A DNA stretch of 64,000 nt from Solimonas terrae (GTDB taxonomy: Bacteria > Pseudomonadota > Gammaproteobacteria > Nevskiales > Nevskiaceae), in contig NZ_JAAMOW010000005.1 in assembly GCF_011067135.1 (NCBI RefSeq), positions 248,001-312,000 of the forward strand. Reading direction: 5' to 3'. Numbering within the stretch: position 1 is the stretch's first letter; each line of letters opens with the position of its first letter. A program made the position numbers and the translations under genes. This document shows, in pieces, positions 38,042-46,076 of the stretch. The notes beneath the pieces are model-generated. The model searched no databases. It was not told the DNA's origin and saw nothing but the letters and a program-made list of their open reading frames with translations.

Positions 38042-39523
38042 TCAATCAGGTGTGATGACCGGCTCGGGTGCCGTGCCTGAACAGCTGCCGGACGGCAGGG
38101 CCAGGGCGGCCGGTGCGGCCAGCGTCGGCGGCGTCAGGAACGCCGGCGGCGCGTTCAAGTCCAGAAAATCGAGCAGGGTGTTGGCCTGCGCATCGCGCCA
38201 GGTCAGGGCCGGCAGGTTCCACTTGGCGGCAATGGTGGCGATGATCGAGGTGTGATCGTGCACGACATCGGTGACGGCATTGGCGCGGCTGTACGGTGAC
38301 ACGACGACCGTCGGCACGCGCAGGCCGGTGATGTCGTAGGCGCCCGGGATGTCGTCGCTGCCCAGCATCGGCGGGATATCGTCGGGTTTGGGCACGGAGG
38401 CCGGCGGCACATGGTCGTAGTAACCCCCATGCTCGTCGTAGGTCCATACCAGCAAGGTGCGCGGCCAGGCCGGAGAAGCCATGATGGCCTTGACGACGCG
38501 CGACACGAAGGCTTCGCCGATCGCCACGTCGTCCGGGTTTTCCTCGGATGCGCCTTGTGCATTGATCTGCGTTTCCAGGCTGCCGAGCTGGGTGCGGACC
38601 GCGTCCGACAGGCCGGGAATTGCGTCGGCGACCGTATTGACGAAGTCGAACAGCGGCGAGCCGACGGTGCTGACGATGTTGAATTCCGGATCGACGAACG
38701 AGACCGCCGGCAGCTGCCCGGTCAGGCAGTCGAGATAGAACTGCGCGATCGTCGCGAAGTTGGCCGGATGGTTCTCGAGGTTCTGCGGCACGATCGCCAG
38801 CGCCGGCAGATCGCTGAAGTAGCTGCGCCAGCTGACGCCGTATTTCGTCAGCATGTCCATCAGCGTGCCGTTGGCCGGCGGCGGCATGGTGAAGGTCGAC
38901 GAGTCGGTCGAGATCATGCCCTGCGCCGTTGCCGCGTACAGGAAACGCCGGTTCGGATAGGTCTGGCAGGGTGCCGACGCGAAGCTGCGGTTGCCGACGC
39001 AGAAGGTCCTGGCCAGCGAGTAGTAGAACGGCAGGTCGCCTTCGTCCCAGTAGCCCATCGCCGAGGTGGCGGTGGCGGCGAAACCGTCCATCTTTCCGCC
39101 ATCGATCTGCTTGTGCGAGCTGTTCCAGTTCTGCGTGACGCTGCCCGGCTGGCAGGTGCCCTGGAGGTGAAAGGCGTGCTGATAGCCGCCCTGCAGCGGG
39201 TTGCGGTCTTGCGGTGTGCCCGCGGTGTCGAACGAGAAGCCGTCGGCTGCCGCCTGACCGCGCAGCGGCAGCATGCCGAAGTAATTGTCGAACGAGTGGT
39301 TTTCCATCATCACCACGACGACGTGATCGAACGGCAGCGCGGCATCGGCGATCCCGGCCGCGCGCGAAGGATCGGGCAGCGAGTTCGGACCGCGGCCGAT
39401 GGCGCCGGCGGACACCGTGCCGCTGCTGCTGCCGCAGCCGGACAGGCCATTGAGTGCGAGCGAGGCCGCGGCGGCGGCGGACCCGGTCAGGAAGGCGCGG
39501 CGCGAAAACGGTTTGCGGGCCAT
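38042..39523 (-). CDS. Tat-exported lipoprotein phosphoesterase (phospholipase C/AcpA family)
   Basis: A 493-residue phosphoesterase-family enzyme. The N-terminus shows a twin-arginine motif (SRRAFLTGSAAAA) and then a lipobox LSGC at about residue 30, so the protein is probably folded before export and lipid-anchored. The core has DHVVVVMMENHSFDNYFG near residue 65 (metal site with Asn/His), TYDEHGGYYDHVPP near 345 and the HDHTSIIATI motif. Relatives include non-hemolytic phospholipase C and acid phosphatase A; the substrate could be a phospholipid or phosphoester. A start ten codons earlier is possible. It reads convergently with the DNA glycosylase gene. Confidence 0.88.
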   Translation of the reverse strand: MARKPFSRRAFLTGSAAAAASLALNGLSGCGSSSGTVSAGAIGRGPNSLPDPSRAAGIADAALPFDHVVVVMMENHSFDNYFGMLPLRGQAAADGFSFDTAGTPQDRNPLQGGYQHAFHLQGTCQPGSVTQNWNSSHKQIDGGKMDGFAATATSAMGYWDEGDLPFYYSLARTFCVGNRSFASAPCQTYPNRRFLYAATAQGMISTDSSTFTMPPPANGTLMDMLTKYGVSWRSYFSDLPALAIVPQNLENHPANFATIAQFYLDCLTGQLPAVSFVDPEFNIVSTVGSPLFDFVNTVADAIPGLSDAVRTQLGSLETQINAQGASEENPDDVAIGEAFVSRVVKAIMASPAWPRTLLVWTYDEHGGYYDHVPPASVPKPDDIPPMLGSDDIPGAYDITGLRVPTVVVSPYSRANAVTDVVHDHTSIIATIAAKWNLPALTWRDAQANTLLDFLDLNAPPAFLTPPTLAAPAALALPSGSCSGTAPEPVITPD

Positions 39524-39611
39524 GCGGTCGTTCGGTGGCGGAATCTGCTGCACAGAGTAGCCGGAAAGCCGGGCGCCGACCGTGACCCTTTGATGACGCC
39601 GTTTGCCGCGT

Positions 39612-40961
39612 TCAGAGCAGGATCAGGGTCCCCAGTGCCAGGAGGCTGAAGAAGCCGCAGACATCGGTGAAGGTGGTCAGGATCACACTGCCGGCGAGAG
39701 CCGGGTCGACGCCGAACTTGTGCAGGGTCAGCGGCACGAAAATGCCGGCCAGCGCGGCGATGGTCTGGTTGATGACGATCGCCAGTCCGACAACCAGCGC
39801 CAGCATCGGGCTGGCGAACCACCACCAGGACACTGCGCCGACGACCAGCGCCCAAAGCACGCCGTTGATCAACGCAACGGCCAGTTCCTTGCGCAGCAGG
39901 AAGCGCCAGTTGTGCGAGCCGATCTGGCCGAGTGCGAGGCTGCGGATCATCAGGGTCAGGGTCTGGCTGCCGCCGATGCCGCCCATGCTGGCGACGACCG
40001 GCATCAGCACCGCCAGAGCCACGACCTTGCTGATCGAGCCCTGGAACAGATCGACGACCGATGACGCGAAGAACGCGGTCAGCAGATTGATGCCGAGCCA
40101 GACCGCGCGACGGCGTGCGGCGCCGCGGACCGGCGCGAAGATGTCTTCGTCCTCGTCGAGGCCGGCCAGCGACATCAGCTTGTGCTCGGCATCGCGGCGA
40201 ATGACGTCGACGACGTCGTCGATCGTGATGCGGCCGACCAGGACATTCCTGTCGTCGACCACCGCCGCCGACACGAGGTCGGCGTCCTCGAACTGCTTGG
40301 CGACGCGCTCTTCCGACAGCGAGGCCTTCAGCACGTCGCGTTCGCGCGCCATGACGCCGGACACCAGTTCGTCGGCACCGCGCGTCAGGATGCGGTCCAG
40401 CGGCAGCGCGCCGAGATAGTGGCTGTAGCGGTCGACGACGAACAGGGCGTCGGTATGCGCCGGCAACTCGCCGCGCAGGCGCAGATAGCGTTGCACGACA
40501 TCGAGTGTGACGTCCGGCCGGACCGTCACGGTGTCGGTGTTCATCAGACCGCCGGCAGTGTCCGGCTCGTAGGCCAGCACCGCTTCCAGGCGCGCCCGGT
40601 CGTCGGCATCGAGTGCCTTGAGGACCTGCTGGGTGACCGTCTCCGGCAAGTGCTCGACGAAGTCGGCGAGATCGTCGATGTCCAGCTCTTCGGCGGCGGC
40701 GACCAGCTCGTGCACGTCCATCTGACGCATCAGCGCGGTACGGACATCGTCGCCCAGATGCAGCAGCACCTCGCCGTCGTCCTCCGGGCTCACCATCTCC
40801 CAGACGACCTTGCGCTGCCGCGGCGGCAGCGATTCCAGCAGATTGGCAATCTCGGCAGGGTTCAGCGCGTGCAGTGCGCGACGCACCGGCAGCAGCCGGC
40901 CGCTGGCCAGCCGCTCACGCAGCAGGGCCACCGCGCCTGACGATTGCTCGCGCTCGGACAT
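39612..40961 (-). CDS. mgtE: Magnesium transporter MgtE
   Basis: A 449-residue Mg2+ channel with the standard order: N-terminal superhelical domain (to about 125), paired CBS domains (about 130-255), a plug helix, then five membrane helices with the pore segment MPVVASMGGIGGSQTLTLMIRSLALG. The CBS domains sense Mg2+ and close the pore. AGGATGA precedes the ATG. It lies 200 bp downstream of ptsI, so may have its own promoter; I found no riboswitch-like structure there. Confidence 0.95.
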   Translation of the reverse strand: MSEREQSSGAVALLRERLASGRLLPVRRALHALNPAEIANLLESLPPRQRKVVWEMVSPEDDGEVLLHLGDDVRTALMRQMDVHELVAAAEELDIDDLADFVEHLPETVTQQVLKALDADDRARLEAVLAYEPDTAGGLMNTDTVTVRPDVTLDVVQRYLRLRGELPAHTDALFVVDRYSHYLGALPLDRILTRGADELVSGVMARERDVLKASLSEERVAKQFEDADLVSAAVVDDRNVLVGRITIDDVVDVIRRDAEHKLMSLAGLDEDEDIFAPVRGAARRRAVWLGINLLTAFFASSVVDLFQGSISKVVALAVLMPVVASMGGIGGSQTLTLMIRSLALGQIGSHNWRFLLRKELAVALINGVLWALVVGAVSWWWFASPMLALVVGLAIVINQTIAALAGIFVPLTLHKFGVDPALAGSVILTTFTDVCGFFSLLALGTLILL

Positions 40962-41161
40962 TCATCCTCCAGGATTCCGGCGGCGAGCTTAGCCCAAGCG
41001 CGTGAGCGCCTGCTGAACTTTTTGGGTTTGTAAAACCGGCAGGTCCGAGGATGCGTGAAGAAATCGTCGCGAGCAGGGCCGAGGTCGCATCGGTGGCGCG
41101 CAGCCGTGCTTCAGTACGGCGAGCACCGCCTGCGCGAGATCGCCCCGCGCCGCATCTCGAC

Positions 41162-42889
41162 TTACGCGTCCAGCGCCGAGATGCGATCGCGCATGTCCTG
41201 CAGCTCGGTGCAGCCGAGCAACTCGCGCACGGCGCGGCGCAGCCGACCGACATCCGAATCCATGATGATGCGCTTGACCTCCAGCACACTGGCGGGATGC
41301 ATCGAGAACTCGGTCAGGCCGAGACCGAGCAGCAGCCGAGTGTACCTCGGATCGCCGGCCATTTCACCGCACATCGCGACCGGAATGCCGGCATCGACGC
41401 CGGCGTCGATCGTCCGGCCGATCAGCTGCAGCACGGCGGGGTGCAGCGGGTCGTAGAGATAGTTGACCTCGTCGTCGACGCGATCGATCGCCAGGGTGTA
41501 CTGGATCAGGTCGTTGGTGCCGATCGAGAAGAATCGCGCATGGCGGGCGAGCATCGGCGAGGCGAGCGCCGCTGCCGGCACCTCGATCATGGCGCCGACC
41601 GGCACTTGCGCGGCGAGCCTGTGACCTTCGCCGATCAGTTCGTGACGCACCGCATCGATCGCCGCGCAGGCCTGGCGGAATTCCTGCAGGTTGGAAATCA
41701 TCGGCAGCATGATCTGGATGCGGCCTAGGGAGGAGGCGCGCAGCAGCGCGCGCACCTGCACGCGGAACAGCTCCGGCTCCTTCAGGCACAGGCGGATCGC
41801 GCGCAGGCCGAGCGCCGGATTGTTCGGCGTCGGACCCAGCGTGCGGCCGGAATCGACCTGCTTGTCGGCGCCGAGATCGAGTGTGCGGATCGTGATCGGG
41901 CCGGACACCGCGCTGACGATGCGCGAATACGCTTCGTACTGTTCGTCCTCGCTCGGCAAATCCTTGCGATTCATGTACAGGAATTCCGTGCGGTACAGGC
42001 CCACGCCCTCCGCGCCGTTCTCCTCGGCGACCTTCGCGTCCTCCGGCAGCTCGATGTTGGCGAGCAGCCTCAGATGCACGCCGTCGCGCGAAATGGCCGC
42101 GCGCCCCTTGAGTTTGACCAGGCTGGCGCGGTACTGCCGTTGCTGCTGCTGCTTGTCGCGATAGAACGCGAGCGCGACGTCGTCCGGCGTCGCCAGTACA
42201 TGGCCGGCTTCGCCGTCGATGATGACCAGCTCGCCCTCGCGCAGCAGGCGCCGCGCGTCGCGTAGGCCGACGATCGCCGGAATGCCGAGACTGCGCGCGA
42301 GAATCGCCGTGTGCGAGAGCGGACCGCCGTACTCCGTGACGAACGCGGCGACATGCTGCTGCGAGAGCAGGATGATGTCGGCCGGCGTGATGTCGTCGGC
42401 GACCATCACGAACGGTTCGGCGTCGGCCTTCTGCGGCAGCTGCCGCTCGGAGCGCAGCAGCACGCGCAGGATGCGCGCGCAGACATGGTCGACGTCGTCG
42501 CGCCGCGTGCGCAGGTAGGCGTCGTCCATCTGCTCGAACACGGCGATCAACGCGTCGCGGGTCTTGCGCAGTGCGGCTTCGGCGTTGAGGTGCTGGCTGC
42601 GGATATGGCCGATCGTCGTGTCGCTGATCGAGCGGTCGTCCAGCATCAGGATGTGGGTGTCGATGAACGCGGCGATGTCGTTCGGCGTGCCCGGCGGAAT
42701 CTTGTCGCGAACCTCGTGCAACTGCTCGCGCGCGCGGCGCTGGGCACCGACGAAGCGCACGATTTCGCCGTCGACGTCACCGGCATCGAGCGTGCGTTCC
42801 GGAATGTCGAGATCGCCCGCGTGCAGCTTCTGCACGCGGGCGATCACGATGCCGCGCGAGACGCCGATGCCGGAAAGCCAGAGGCTCAT
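41162..42889 (-). CDS. ptsI: Phosphoenolpyruvate-protein phosphotransferase (Enzyme I)
   Basis: A 575-residue Enzyme I of normal length with no N-terminal GAF domain, so PtsI rather than PtsP. The phosphohistidine is H193 in GGPLSHTAILARSLGIPAIVG. The PEP-binding barrel shows LPMISNLQEF, IGTNDLIQYTLAIDR and MCGEMAGDP with the catalytic Cys. It phosphorylates HPr from PEP. Preceded by ptsH (16-bp gap). No EIIB/C permeases are encoded nearby. Confidence 0.96.
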   Translation of the reverse strand: MSLWLSGIGVSRGIVIARVQKLHAGDLDIPERTLDAGDVDGEIVRFVGAQRRAREQLHEVRDKIPPGTPNDIAAFIDTHILMLDDRSISDTTIGHIRSQHLNAEAALRKTRDALIAVFEQMDDAYLRTRRDDVDHVCARILRVLLRSERQLPQKADAEPFVMVADDITPADIILLSQQHVAAFVTEYGGPLSHTAILARSLGIPAIVGLRDARRLLREGELVIIDGEAGHVLATPDDVALAFYRDKQQQQRQYRASLVKLKGRAAISRDGVHLRLLANIELPEDAKVAEENGAEGVGLYRTEFLYMNRKDLPSEDEQYEAYSRIVSAVSGPITIRTLDLGADKQVDSGRTLGPTPNNPALGLRAIRLCLKEPELFRVQVRALLRASSLGRIQIMLPMISNLQEFRQACAAIDAVRHELIGEGHRLAAQVPVGAMIEVPAAALASPMLARHARFFSIGTNDLIQYTLAIDRVDDEVNYLYDPLHPAVLQLIGRTIDAGVDAGIPVAMCGEMAGDPRYTRLLLGLGLTEFSMHPASVLEVKRIIMDSDVGRLRRAVRELLGCTELQDMRDRISALDA

Positions 42890-42905
42890 GCTGCGTTCTG
42901 GCGCC

Positions 42906-43172
42906 TCAGCTCTCTTCGTCGAAGCGCGCCGCGATCAGCGCCTCGAGTTCGTCCAGCGCCTGCGCCTCGTCCGGCCCCTCGGCGATCAGCGTGATCGAGG
43001 AGCCCTTGGCCGCGGCCAGCATCATCACGCCCATGATCGACTTGCCGCTGACCTCGCGCGCGTCTTTCCGTACGCGCACGTCGCATTCGAACTTCGAGGC
43101 CAGCGTCACCAGGCGCGCGGCGGCGCGGGCGTGCAGACCGAGGCGGTTGACGATCGTGACGGTACGTTCCAC
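42906..43172 (-). CDS. ptsH: Phosphocarrier protein HPr
   Basis: An 88-residue HPr. The phosphorylated His is H14 in LGLHARAAARLV; the regulatory serine is S45 in VSGKSIMGVMML, the site used by HPr kinase, which is encoded upstream. GTG start at 43172, with AAGGA six bases before it; a start further upstream would overlap the EIIA gene. It relays phosphate from Enzyme I to the EIIA proteins. Confidence 0.95.
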   Translation of the reverse strand: MERTVTIVNRLGLHARAAARLVTLASKFECDVRVRKDAREVSGKSIMGVMMLAAAKGSSITLIAEGPDEAQALDELEALIAARFDEES

Positions 43173-43182
43173 GAGAGTTCCT

Positions 43183-43575
43183 TCAGGGGCGGGGGCAGAC
43201 AAGGATGCCGCGCGCACCCCCTTCGACGGCGGTGTTCGCCATCTCCGGCAGGGTGAGCTTCGGGTAGTTGAAGATGCGGATCAGCATCGGCAGGTTGACG
43301 CCGGCAACGACCATCGTGCTGCCGTCGTCGGCGAGCTTGTTGGCGATGTTGCTCGGCGTCGAGCCGAACGCGTCGGTGAGGATCAACACGCCGGCGCCGC
43401 TGTCGAGCCGCTCGATCATCTTGCGGCCCTGCTTGATCAGCACTTCGTGTGCCTGCACGCGGCGTACTTCGAGCACGTCGGCTGCCATCGGCAGTTCGCC
43501 GATCATCTCGTGCAACGTGTCGAGCAGGTGATGCCCGAGCTTGCCGTGCATGACCAGCAGCAGGCCTACGGTCAT
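43183..43575 (-). CDS. PTS mannose-family EIIA component
   Basis: A 130-residue EIIA-Man domain. The phosphorylation site is H10 in LLVMHGKLG, and the second conserved stretch TDAFGSTPSNIAN binds EIIB in complete systems. No EIIB, EIIC or EIID gene accompanies it, as in other proteobacteria where this protein is thought to be regulatory. It lies 10 bp upstream of ptsH in the operon. A GTG three codons earlier is an alternative start. Confidence 0.92.
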   Translation of the reverse strand: MTVGLLLVMHGKLGHHLLDTLHEMIGELPMAADVLEVRRVQAHEVLIKQGRKMIERLDSGAGVLILTDAFGSTPSNIANKLADDGSTMVVAGVNLPMLIRIFNYPKLTLPEMANTAVEGGARGILVCPRP

Positions 43576-43626
43576 GGTGAGCACGCCTCGTGCCGACGGT
43601 GCCGGGTCGGTATCGTCATCGCCGGC

Positions 43627-44511
43627 TCATGTGCCATGTGCCGGCGTCGCCGGCGGCAGCCACAGTTCGCGATGGCGGATCGCCAGGTGTTCGAAGCGGC
43701 CGCGGAAGGCCTCGCCGAGCTTTTCGACGAAGTAGACGCTGCGGTGCTGGCCGCCGGTGCAGCCGATCGCGACGGTCAGATAGGCGCGATCCTGTTTCTG
43801 GTATTCGGGCAGCCAGCGGGCGAGAAAGGCCTGGATATCGGCGAACAGGCGCCTGGCGATCGGCTGCTGTTCGATCCACGCGACCACCGCAGTGTCGCGG
43901 CCGGTCAGCGTGCGCAGTTCCGCCTGCCAATGCGGATTCGGGATCGCGCGAATGTCGAACACGAAGTCGGCATCCTCGGGGATGCCGTTCTTGAAGCCGA
44001 ACGACATGAACATCAGCGACAGCTTGCCGCCGCCGCCGGGTACCAGGCCCTGAATTTCCTCGCGCAGGGCATGCAGGTTCTTGTTCGAGGTGTCGATGGT
44101 GGCGTCGGCGGCGTTGGCGATCGGCGCCAGCAACTGCCGTTCGAGGCGTACCGCATCGCTCAGCGAGATCTCGCCCTGTGCCAGTGGATGGCGGCGACGC
44201 GTTTCGGAGTAGCGTTGCAGCAGCACCGAATCGTCGGCGCGCAGGAACAGCACGTGAACCTGCACGTTCTGCGCGCGCAGCGATTCCAGATACTTCGGGA
44301 AGCGTGCGATTTCGGGCGCGGTTTCACGGGCATCGATGCCGATTGCCAGCTTCTCGTAGCGACCGTCGCTGCGGCGCAGCGCGCGACGGATGAACGGGCC
44401 GACCAGTTGCAGCGGCAGATTGTCGATGCAGTAGTAGCCGATGTCCTCGTATTGCTTGAGCGCGACGGTCTTGCCGGCACCCGACAGGCCACTGACGAAG
44501 ACGAGCTTCAT
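43627..44511 (-). CDS. rapZ: RNase adapter / nucleotide-binding protein RapZ
   Basis: A 294-residue protein with Walker A GLSGAGKTVALK at residues 8-19 and the RapZ C-terminal domain (FMSFGFKNGIPEDADFVFDIR and IGCTGGQHRSVYFVEKL). In E. coli it binds GlmZ/GlmY sRNAs and glucosamine-6-phosphate to control GlmS, so it links the PTS block to amino-sugar synthesis. It lies between hprK and the EIIA gene in the operon. Confidence 0.95.
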   Translation of the reverse strand: MKLVFVSGLSGAGKTVALKQYEDIGYYCIDNLPLQLVGPFIRRALRRSDGRYEKLAIGIDARETAPEIARFPKYLESLRAQNVQVHVLFLRADDSVLLQRYSETRRRHPLAQGEISLSDAVRLERQLLAPIANAADATIDTSNKNLHALREEIQGLVPGGGGKLSLMFMSFGFKNGIPEDADFVFDIRAIPNPHWQAELRTLTGRDTAVVAWIEQQPIARRLFADIQAFLARWLPEYQKQDRAYLTVAIGCTGGQHRSVYFVEKLGEAFRGRFEHLAIRHRELWLPPATPAHGT

Positions 44512-44545
44512 CGGCGATTTGCGGCTGCAGTGTGGTGGGCGAGGT

Positions 44546-45121
44546 TCACGGCGTGTCGTTCTTTCTTTCTTCGCGCAGTTCCTGCTTGCGGATTTCGCGC
44601 GCCTGCCGCTCGATCAGATCGTCGTCGGCCCGGTAGCCGCGATTGCGAAGCTGCAGATCGCGGCAGGCAGCTTCGACCAGCACGGCCAGATTATGCCCGA
44701 GGCGGATCGGGATCGTGATTTCCGGCAGCTCGATGTCGAGAATGCTCGTGCTGCTGCGGCGACCGCCCAGGCGTTCCAGGCCACTGTCCCAGATCACGCG
44801 CGGCGCCTCCAGCCGCAGCACCAGATCGAGCTTGCAGTGGCCGGCGACGCTGTGTGCGCCGTACAGCTTTGCGATGTTGAGGATGCCGAGGCTGCGGGCT
44901 TCGAGAAAACCGCGCAGCAGGCGTGGCGCGCGGCCGACGATGAAACGGCGACGGCGCGAGAAATCGACGGCGTCATCGGCGACCAGCTGATGACCGCGCG
45001 CGAGCAGTTCCAGTGCCAGCTCGCTTTTGCCGACGCCGCTGGCGCCGGTCAGCAGCACGCCGCTGCCATGCACGCGCATGAACACGCCATGCAGCGTGAC
45101 GGAAGGTGCAGTGCCCGGCAT
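44546..45121 (-). CDS. hprK: HPr kinase/phosphorylase, catalytic domain only
   Basis: A 191-residue protein matching only the C-terminal half of typical HprK (about 310 residues). The catalytic region is complete by eye: the His in TLHGVFMRVHG, Walker A GASGVGKSEL, the acidic pair in LVADDAVDF, and the HprK signature EARSLGILNIAKLYGA. The regulatory N-terminal domain is missing, and only 21 bp separate the start from the ptsN stop, so it is not encoded upstream. Short forms occur in alphaproteobacteria, and isolated catalytic domains are known to be active. It should phosphorylate HPr on S45. Confidence 0.9.
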   Translation of the reverse strand: MPGTAPSVTLHGVFMRVHGSGVLLTGASGVGKSELALELLARGHQLVADDAVDFSRRRRFIVGRAPRLLRGFLEARSLGILNIAKLYGAHSVAGHCKLDLVLRLEAPRVIWDSGLERLGGRRSSTSILDIELPEITIPIRLGHNLAVLVEAACRDLQLRNRGYRADDDLIERQAREIRKQELREERKNDTP

Positions 45122-45142
45122 CGGTAATCGCCGGGACGGACT

Positions 45143-45601
45143 TCAGGCCGGCTGGTAGTCGGCGATCAGCTGGAACAGCGCGGCGTCGTCGGCCGCGGCG
45201 CGTGCCGCCTTGCAGAAGCTGTCGTCGGAAAACATCTCGGCGATCGCGGCGAGATGCTTGAGATGGGCTTCGGTGGCGCCTTGCGGCACCAGCAGACCGA
45301 AGATCAAGTCCACCGGATGGCCGTCGTGGGCGTCGTAGTCGAGCGGGTGCTTGAGGCGCATGAACGCGCTGACGCTGTCGTTGACGCCGGCCAGACGCCC
45401 GTGCGGAATCGCCACGCCGTGCCCGAGGCCGGTACTGCCGAGCTTCTCGCGCGCCGCCAGACTGCCGAGGATGTCGCCCGCGTCGACGCCGGGAACGCCG
45501 CGCGCCAGCAGCTGCGACAGTTCTTCAAGTGCCTTCTTCTTGCTGGTGAAGGCATGGCCCTGACTGACGCGGTCGGCTGACAGGATCTCGGCGATTTTCA
45601 T
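45143..45601 (-). CDS. ptsN: PTS EIIA-Ntr regulatory protein
   Basis: A 152-residue EIIA-Ntr with the phosphohistidine H67 in GVAIPHGRL and the usual start MKIAEILSADRVS. It takes phosphate from an Enzyme I/HPr chain and regulates nitrogen, potassium and envelope functions rather than transport. It is separated from hpf by an intrinsic terminator, so ptsN probably heads its own transcription unit reading into hprK and rapZ. Confidence 0.95.
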   Translation of the reverse strand: MKIAEILSADRVSQGHAFTSKKKALEELSQLLARGVPGVDAGDILGSLAAREKLGSTGLGHGVAIPHGRLAGVNDSVSAFMRLKHPLDYDAHDGHPVDLIFGLLVPQGATEAHLKHLAAIAEMFSDDSFCKAARAAADDAALFQLIADYQPA

Positions 45602-45649
45602 TGTTGGGGATTCCTCTCGTCATCGGGCCGGTACGCTGGTGCGGGGCCA

Positions 45650-45684
45650 ATAAAAAAGGCCCGGCCTGCAATGGGCCGGGCCTT
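45650..45684 (-). terminator. Rho-independent terminator between hpf and ptsN
   Basis: On the minus strand an 11-bp perfect stem (45684-45674 with 45666-45656, 7-nt loop) is followed by a run of T residues. It lies 16 bp beyond the hpf stop and should end the rpoN-hpf transcript. Confidence 0.85.
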
Positions 45685-45699
45685 GAACCGCGATTCTAC

Positions 45700-46020
45700 T
45701 CAAAGCGCCATGCGCTTGTGGGCTTCGCGGGGATGGTGATCCCGCAGCTTTTCCTTGTGGCGGCGCGTCTGCTGATCGAGCTTGTCGGTCATCAGGTCGA
45801 TGGCGGCGTACATGTCGTCCTGCGTGGCTTCGGCGTGCAGGTCGGCGCCACTCGCATGAATCGTTGCTTCGGCGCGCTGGTTGATCTTTTCCACGGAGAG
45901 AATGACTTCAGCTGAAATCAGATGGTCGAAATGTCGCTCGAGTCGCTTGAGCTTGGTGAGGACGTACTCACGCATCGGGACGGTGACATCGACATGGTGA
46001 CCAGAGATATTCAGGTTCAT
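45700..46020 (-). CDS. hpf: Ribosome hibernation promoting factor (short HPF)
   Basis: A 106-residue protein with the HPF/RaiA fold: MNLNISGHHVDVTVPMREYV and DMYAAIDLMTDKLDQQTRRHKEKLRDH. It dimerises 70S ribosomes in stationary phase. It follows rpoN by 56 bp, the common rpoN-hpf arrangement, and is followed by a strong terminator. Confidence 0.95.
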   Translation of the reverse strand: MNLNISGHHVDVTVPMREYVLTKLKRLERHFDHLISAEVILSVEKINQRAEATIHASGADLHAEATQDDMYAAIDLMTDKLDQQTRRHKEKLRDHHPREAHKRMAL

Positions 46021-46076
46021 CGATTCGCTCCTATCTGCCTCTACGGCTTCATGGACTACTGCGGGTGCCGACCTTC

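Noticed and set aside
40962-41161. Mg2+ riboswitch or small gene upstream of mgtE
   Set aside because: No recognisable M-box or ykkC-type structure, no convincing promoter and no protein-like ORF in the 200-bp gap.
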